DNA of 36,937 nt from an uncultured Collinsella sp. (GTDB lineage: Bacteria; Actinomycetota; Coriobacteriia; Coriobacteriales; Coriobacteriaceae), in assembly GCA_958407465.1 (NCBI GenBank), contig CATYIV010000022.1, forward strand, positions 1 through 36,937, given 5' to 3'. Positions 32,565 through 36,937 of this stretch are shown here, piece by piece. The translations under genes were made by a program, and so were the position numbers. Position 1 is the stretch's first letter; every line of letters begins with the position of its first letter. The notes beneath the pieces were generated by a model, which did not search any database, was not told the origin of the DNA, and worked only from the letters and a program-made list of their open reading frames with translations.

Positions 32565-33455
32565 CTACAGGGTTCGTCCGAGCCTGAGATCGAGCTCGGT
32601 TGTGGGGCAGGCTGCCTGTTCGTGCGGCTCGCAAGCGCCAAGGGCTCCAAAGCGATGGAGCGTTGCGACGGGCGTGGTGTAGGCGAGCCGCAGCTGATGC
32701 TCGACAGGGGCACATCCGTCATTTTTGTAATGAGCCGCGTAGTACTGCGCGATGCTGGCGTTCATCTCGCTGCCATTGCGATGGCGCTCAAACTGGCGTC
32801 TGCAGGTCTCGATGATCTTTGCTACCGACTTGGGTGCCGTCGCGGGAACAAGGGCGAGATAGCCCTCAAATAGCTCGTTGATGCTCAGGAGGCACAGCAG
32901 GTCGATCAGCGTCCTTATGGCTGCTCCCTCGGCGGAAAAGTGCGCGGTCATGCGGTTATATCGGTTGCGGTCGACGATGGCCGCATGGGGTCTTGGAGTT
33001 TTCTGCCCCGTGGTCCCGGGCTTTTGCCGCGCCTGTGTATTGAGCTCGACGTTGCAGCGCTTGAGGCCGTCCAACGGAAGGAACAGTGCGGTGCGCAGGG
33101 TGTTCCGCTTACTTTCGAGTTCATGACGCTCGTCGGGTTCCCATTCGAGCTTGAGTTTCGTGTCGAGCGCCGTAAGCATATGGGCTAGGCAGCCTACGGT
33201 AAGAACGTACGAATCGTTGTCGCGTTTTGGGGCATAGGGGTCTGTCAGCTTGCGAATGTCGGGGTCGCCCATGATCTTTGTGCAGCGCTTCAGCAGTTGA
33301 GGGTGGTCGGCCAAGATCGTCGCGAGCGGTAGCGACGCGTAGTTCTTTATGGTCGCGGCGGCAAAGGCGGCGTCATATTCGTTTGCATATGCTCGCTCAA
33401 TGCGGGCATCCAGAATGCTTTTCTTATCGCCGTCTTCAGCGTGGTGGTTTGTCAT
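32565..33455 (-). CDS. Uncharacterised protein, first gene of the ClpP/ATPase islet
   Basis: A 296-aa protein, basic in the middle, with one hydrophobic helical stretch (about 220-245) but no clear signal peptide. I recognise no family or catalytic motif. The ATG at 33455 has GGAGAA upstream; the frame is open to 33611, where it crosses short direct repeats. It is followed 63 bp later by the clpP-like gene on the same strand, so the three genes probably form one operon. Confidence 0.7.
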   Translation of the reverse strand: MTNHHAEDGDKKSILDARIERAYANEYDAAFAAATIKNYASLPLATILADHPQLLKRCTKIMGDPDIRKLTDPYAPKRDNDSYVLTVGCLAHMLTALDTKLKLEWEPDERHELESKRNTLRTALFLPLDGLKRCNVELNTQARQKPGTTGQKTPRPHAAIVDRNRYNRMTAHFSAEGAAIRTLIDLLCLLSINELFEGYLALVPATAPKSVAKIIETCRRQFERHRNGSEMNASIAQYYAAHYKNDGCAPVEHQLRLAYTTPVATLHRFGALGACEPHEQAACPTTELDLRLGRTL

Positions 33456-33472
33456 AGCTTCTCCAATCGGTT

Positions 33473-33540
33473 GATGTTCGTGCTGTTTGTTGATGTGTTG
33501 GTTGTCGTGAGTGATGTGCTTGCCGTGGGTGATGTGCTGA
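33473..33540. repeat. Four short direct repeats upstream of the islet
   Basis: GATGT units at 33473, 33492, 33513 and 33531, in similar contexts (TGATGTGNT), recur at 19, 21 and 18 bp. The spacing and position just upstream of the operon start resemble iterons or operator repeats, but conservation beyond about eight bases is weak. The wider gene-free stretch (33456-34061) also holds a hairpin at 33773-33794 and a TTGACA at 33820; I see no gene in it. Confidence 0.4.
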
Positions 33541-33772
33541 CGTTGGGGTGCTATGCGGTTTTCAATGAGCCCGTGAGGCAGTTGCTGCAGGGGCGGGATG
33601 GAACGGCCCATGCAAGGCGGAAGGCATCGTGCTCAAAATCGAGACAGCAATGCCCCGGGTGCCTCACATGTGGCAGTTACCTCATTAAGTTGTCATTGCG
33701 TTTGGGGCTGTACTTTGCCGATCTTCTTTCTCTTACACGCTGAAAACTGAAACTGAATATGCTCGATCAAAC

Positions 33773-33797
33773 GATGACCACCGGAGTGGTCATCTTT
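33773..33797. terminator. Hairpin in the long intergenic region
   Basis: A perfect 9-bp stem (33773-33781 with 33786-33794), a CGGA loop and TTT. It is a candidate terminator or the remnant of one, between the reverse-strand islet and the HAD gene. Confidence 0.5.
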
Positions 33798-34061
33798 AAA
33801 GTACGTTCGTTTTGCCGATTTGACAAGAACTAATTTTGAATTTTTTCTACGGGATGAAATGAGATTTGTGGAACGGTCGCGATTGGTGTCGCCAGCTTTG
33901 CATGTGGTGGCTCGGCGTTTGGGCTGGAACGACTGAGCCCCGAGATGGCGTCCCGTTCATGTTTGAGACAATATATGACTTTTTGCCCGTTGCAAACAGA
34001 GTCGCGGTGGGTGTTCTGTATGATGGCTCAGACAAGGTTGTTCAATGACAGGGAGGCATAT

Positions 34062-34904
34062 ATGGCAATCAAAGCCATCGCAATGGATATCGACGGTACG
34101 CTCACCAACGATCAGAAAGTGATTAGCCCGCGTACGCGCGAGAAGCTGCTCGCGGCGCAGGAGTCGGGCATTAAGCTCATTTTGGCTTCGGGCCGTCCCG
34201 CATGGGGGCTGCACGCCTTGGCGCAGGAGCTCGACCTTCAAAACCATGACGGTCTGCTGGTGGCCTTTAACGGCGCTCACGTCGTCGATGCCCAGACCGA
34301 CGAAGTGCTGTTCGATCAGGCTATGCCTGCCGACGAATTGCATCGCCTGATTGATCACCTGCGTAATTTTGACGTGATCCCTATGATTTCGCTCGGTCGC
34401 GATTTGCACGTCGAGGACTCGTACCATTGCATGATCACGCTGCCTGACGGCTCGCAGAAGAATATCGTCAAGTATGAGCGCGACGCGTGCGATCTTAAGA
34501 TTCGCGAGGTGGAGAGCCTGCATGAGGTCGCTGATGCTTATCCCGTGGACAAGCTGCTGACGGCAGGCGACCCGGCATACCTGCAAGCGCATCACGAGGA
34601 GATGTATGCGCCCTTTAAGCAGACGCTTTCGGGCATGTTTACGGCTGACTGGTACTTTGAGTACACGGCGCCCGGTATCGACAAGGCCCGTGCGCTCGAG
34701 GGTGCCCTGTCCAAGCTCGGTATCGATGCCAGCGAGGTTGTATCGTTTGGCGACGGCCAGAATGACAAGTCCATGATTGAGTGGGCCGGCACCGGTGTTG
34801 CCATGGGCAACGCGGTCGATGAGGTTAAGGCCGTGGCCCAGATGGTGACCGCCAATAACAACGAAGACGGCATTGCAGCGGCGCTGGATAAGCTGCTGGG
34901 TTAG
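34062..34904 (+). CDS. Cof-type HAD-superfamily phosphatase
   Basis: A 280-aa HAD hydrolase. Motif I is AMDIDGTLTND near the start; LILASGRPAW is motif II; VSFGDGQNDKSMIEWAG is the late acidic motif. It matches the Cof/YidA group that removes phosphate from sugar phosphates. GGGAGG precedes the ATG at 34062; the frame extends to 33945, but without a ribosome site. A terminator follows, so it may be transcribed alone. Confidence 0.92.
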   Translation: MAIKAIAMDIDGTLTNDQKVISPRTREKLLAAQESGIKLILASGRPAWGLHALAQELDLQNHDGLLVAFNGAHVVDAQTDEVLFDQAMPADELHRLIDHLRNFDVIPMISLGRDLHVEDSYHCMITLPDGSQKNIVKYERDACDLKIREVESLHEVADAYPVDKLLTAGDPAYLQAHHEEMYAPFKQTLSGMFTADWYFEYTAPGIDKARALEGALSKLGIDASEVVSFGDGQNDKSMIEWAGTGVAMGNAVDEVKAVAQMVTANNNEDGIAAALDKLLG

Positions 34905-34926
34905 AATCGCCGATAATGCATGGTTC

Positions 34927-34952
34927 GGGCGCCTGCTTACAGGCGCCCTTTT
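34927..34952 (+). terminator. Rho-independent terminator
   Basis: A perfect 9-bp stem (34927-34935 with 34940-34948), a CTTA loop and TTTT, 23 bases after the HAD stop and only about six bases before the ribosome site of the next gene. Confidence 0.85.
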
Positions 34953-34967
34953 GTTAGGGAGGGTGCC

Positions 34968-35627
34968 GTGTCCGCATTTCCGTTCGACGCCGTTATCTTT
35001 GACATGGACGGCGTGATTGTCGATACCGAGTATTACTACCTGGGCGAGACTGCCGCGTTTGCCAAGGAGCTTGGGCTTAATCTGACTCAAGAGGAGTTGA
35101 ATGGGCAGGTTGGTACCTCGCATCAGTTCTTCCTGCATTTGCTGGTCGATTGGTTTGAGCGCGCCGGTAGGGGGCATTTCACTGGCGAGGAAGCGTTGGC
35201 CCGTTGGGACGAGTGGGCGCATAAGCGCCCGCGCGACTATCAGGCTTTGATTAACCCAGGCGCCGTGGATACGATTCGAGAGCTGCCGCGCCGTGGCGTT
35301 CGCGTGGCGCTTGCCAGCTCGTCTCCCATGGTTAGCATCGAGGAGGTACTCAATGCGTGCGGGCTGTCGGATGCCTTTGAGTATGTGGTGAGCGGCGAGC
35401 AGTTTAAGGAGAGCAAGCCCGAGCCCGACATCTACCTGCATGCGCTGGACCTGCTGGGGCTGCCCGCGAATCGCTGCTGCTGCGTTGAGGATTCCGTTCC
35501 GGGCATTACCGCGGGTAAGCGTGCTGGCCTGACGGTGATTGCCAAGCGCGAGGAGCGCTTTGGCTTTAGCCAGGATGCCGCGGACAAGATTATCGACCAG
35601 CTGCCCGATTTGCTGAATCTTGCGTAG
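34968..35627 (+). CDS. Beta-phosphoglucomutase-like HAD hydrolase
   Basis: A 219-aa HAD protein with a helical cap (subclass I). FDMDGVIVDTE is motif I, VALASSSP is motif II, ESKPEPDIY the lysine motif and CVEDSVPGITAGKRAG the late acidic motif. It may be a sugar-phosphate phosphatase or mutase. GTG start at 34968 with GGGAGGG upstream. The sugar-kinase gene begins 60 bp later on the same strand, so a shared sugar pathway is likely. Confidence 0.9.
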   Translation: MSAFPFDAVIFDMDGVIVDTEYYYLGETAAFAKELGLNLTQEELNGQVGTSHQFFLHLLVDWFERAGRGHFTGEEALARWDEWAHKRPRDYQALINPGAVDTIRELPRRGVRVALASSSPMVSIEEVLNACGLSDAFEYVVSGEQFKESKPEPDIYLHALDLLGLPANRCCCVEDSVPGITAGKRAGLTVIAKREERFGFSQDAADKIIDQLPDLLNLA

Positions 35628-35687
35628 GGCCAGGGCGGCACGGTGGCCATTACGGCGATCTCGTTAGGACGAGAAAGGGACGGCGCT

Positions 35688-36551
35688 ATGACATTCAACG
35701 TTAACGCTCTTGGGTTTGGCGACAACGTCGTCGACCGCTACGAGCATATCAACACAATGTATCCGGGTGGCAATGCGGTGAACTTTGCCGTGTATGCCAA
35801 GAAGTGCGGTACCGCGCGCTCCGCGTATATGGGCATCTTTGGTAACGACGCTGCTGCTGAGCATGTGATTGCGAGTCTTGAGGATGAGGGCGTTGAGCTA
35901 GCCAAATGCAAGCAGCTCATCGGCGAGAACGGTGCGGCCCGCGTTACTGTGGTTGATGGTGATCGCGTATTTCTGGGGTCTAACGAGGGCGGCATCCGTG
36001 GTGATGCACGCTATGTGCTCGATCGCTTTGACCTTGCGTACATGAAGCAGTTCGACGTAGTCCACTCGGGCAACTATTGCTTTACCGAGCGCGAGCTGCC
36101 CAAGTTGAAGGCTGCGGGCGTCACGGTCTCTTTTGACTTTTCGGACGACTCCACCGACGAGTACTACGAACAGATTGCGCCCTACGTCGATTTCGCTTTC
36201 TTTAGTGCGGCGGATGCTGCGAGTGAGGACGAGATTCGCGAGCGTCTGGCATGGGTGAAGGGCCTGGGTCCGCGTTTTGTGTCGGCTACGGCGGGCGCCG
36301 AGGGCTGCATTGCTTACGACGGCGAGCGTTATTACCGCCAGCTGGCTAAACCGGTAACGGACATGAAGGACACCATGGGGGCGGGCGACTCGTTCCTCAC
36401 CTCGTTTTTGATGTGCTATCTCGATTCCGCCAAGCGTGGTGAGGATGGCGCCGAGGCCATCGAGCGCGCGCTCGACTTTGCTGCCGGGTTTGCCTCGACC
36501 GTGTGCGGCATGGAAGGTTCTTGGGGCCACGGAGCACCAATCGTCGAATAG
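35688..36551 (+). CDS. PfkB-family kinase, FrlD-like
   Basis: A 287-aa carbohydrate kinase of the ribokinase family. Substrate-side PGGNAVNFAV (26-35) and the C-terminal DTMGAGDSF (catalytic Asp in GAGDS, 231-235) are clear. From GDNVVDRY through PGGNAVNFAVYAKK to FDFSDDS and MGAGDSF the order and spacing are very like fructoselysine 6-kinase FrlD of E. coli, so a role in using Amadori products is likely. A matching deglycase (FrlB) is not in the window. AAAGGGA precedes the ATG at 35688. Confidence 0.85.
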   Translation: MTFNVNALGFGDNVVDRYEHINTMYPGGNAVNFAVYAKKCGTARSAYMGIFGNDAAAEHVIASLEDEGVELAKCKQLIGENGAARVTVVDGDRVFLGSNEGGIRGDARYVLDRFDLAYMKQFDVVHSGNYCFTERELPKLKAAGVTVSFDFSDDSTDEYYEQIAPYVDFAFFSAADAASEDEIRERLAWVKGLGPRFVSATAGAEGCIAYDGERYYRQLAKPVTDMKDTMGAGDSFLTSFLMCYLDSAKRGEDGAEAIERALDFAAGFASTVCGMEGSWGHGAPIVE

Positions 36552-36595
36552 CCGAGCTGTCCCGGGGAGCTGTATTGGTGCCTTCCCGTGACTCG

Positions 36596-36825
36596 GTGGT
36601 CAAAAAAAGCCAAATATGAGTACTGTGACTAATTTAGTCGCAGCAAAATCGACCCCTTCAGACGTGATTTGAGCGTTTGGAGGGGTTTAAGATTGCGAAA
36701 ATGCAGGATGAGTGACTGTAAAAGTGTTAGTTAATGGACAATCGTAGATTATTCTGGTGGTCGGAAAGCTCAGAGTAATGTATCCATTTCGCTAGCAGTA
36801 CTCATATTTGACGTTTTTTGACCAC
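36596..36825. mobile_element. Non-coding element with 30-bp terminal inverted repeats (MITE-like)
   Basis: Arms 36596-36625 and 36796-36825 are inverted copies matching at 27 of 30 positions, starting GTGGTCAAAAAA and ending near AGTACTG. The 170-bp interior is poorer in GC than the surrounding genes, has a GACTAA-T-TTAGTC dyad (36627-36639) and a second hairpin near 36651-36691, and shows no ORF. Small size, long inverted ends and no coding potential fit a miniature transposable element. I see no obvious target-site duplication. The rest of the 386-base tail holds no gene. Confidence 0.65.
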
Positions 36826-36907
36826 AGGGGTTAGCGAAGGCTAAAAACAGAGTGTGCATTCGCTAAAACCGCCGACTCAATAGGTAGCGCACAGAGATGT
36901 GGTGTAA

Positions 36908-36929
36908 GAGGCGGGGCATGCCCCGCCTC
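36908..36929. repeat. Perfect 22-bp palindrome at the window end
   Basis: GAGGCGGGGCA/TGCCCCGCCTC pairs perfectly over 11 bp with no loop. It is GC-rich; a short T run begins within the last bases of the window, so it may be part of a terminator cut by the window edge. Confidence 0.6.
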
Positions 36930-36937
36930 CGCCCTTT

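Noticed and set aside
33866..34048. 60-codon frame in the gene-free region before the HAD gene
   Set aside because: It begins with TTG without a ribosome site, is Trp-rich with no family, and ends just before the real gene.

Overview
The window is GC-rich chromosomal DNA, densely coded on both strands. It most resembles a gut Actinomycetota of class Coriobacteriia, probably Collinsella or a close relative. That placement rests on gene content (anaerobic ribonucleotide reductase activase, a ferredoxin-type aldo/keto reductase, a DUF3793 protein next to a flavodoxin, an LPxAG-anchored surface protein, a fructoselysine-kinase homologue) and codon use; it is inference, not a database match. I see no rRNA, tRNA or CRISPR array.

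Left part (1-11.8 kb): nrdG behind a leader holding a long hairpin; a folate cluster folE - HD-domain protein - folB; a reverse-strand pair of a YgjP-like metallopeptidase and an M19 dipeptidase; a SlyD-type FKBP coupled to an orphan UreE-like protein; a Cof-type HAD phosphatase; and a reverse-strand block with a Fur-family regulator, acylphosphatase, Gfo/Idh oxidoreductase, RNase HI and a LysR regulator. The LysR gene is divergent from metY. The metY leader has a strong promoter, a 17-codon leader ORF with two Cys codons, and a hairpin that could mask its ribosome binding site.

Middle (11.8-22.5 kb): a secreted protein with a 3D-like C-terminus, a small membrane protein, a ketopantoate-reductase-like protein downstream of a 64-aa protein, an Fe-S aldo/keto reductase, a second Gfo/Idh oxidoreductase and endonuclease IV. 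Two related palindromic elements sit on either side of the second oxidoreductase; their stems differ but the differences are compensated. Then follow a three-gene amino-acid ABC importer, whose permease carries an unusual extracytoplasmic N-terminal domain, and a reverse-strand flavodoxin behind a frameshifted DUF3793 gene.

Right part (22.5-36.9 kb): a copper-type operator and membrane-anchored HMA protein; a large sortase-anchored beta-propeller-like protein whose terminator lies inside the convergent yolD gene; an SOS cassette (Y-family polymerase plus YolD) behind a clear promoter and two LexA-like boxes; a truncated iron-ADH-like protein; pgi; and an islet of three reverse-strand genes encoding an unknown protein, a ClpP-like protease with intact triad and a soluble VirD4/TraG-like ATPase. 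After a gene-free region come two HAD phosphatases and a FrlD-like sugar kinase. The end carries a 230-bp non-coding element with 30-bp terminal inverted repeats and a 22-bp perfect palindrome.

The most promising undescribed items are the ClpP + VirD4-like ATPase + unknown-protein operon, the compensated palindromic pair, the metY leader, the SlyD-UreE pair without urease, and the HD protein filling a gap in the folate cluster.
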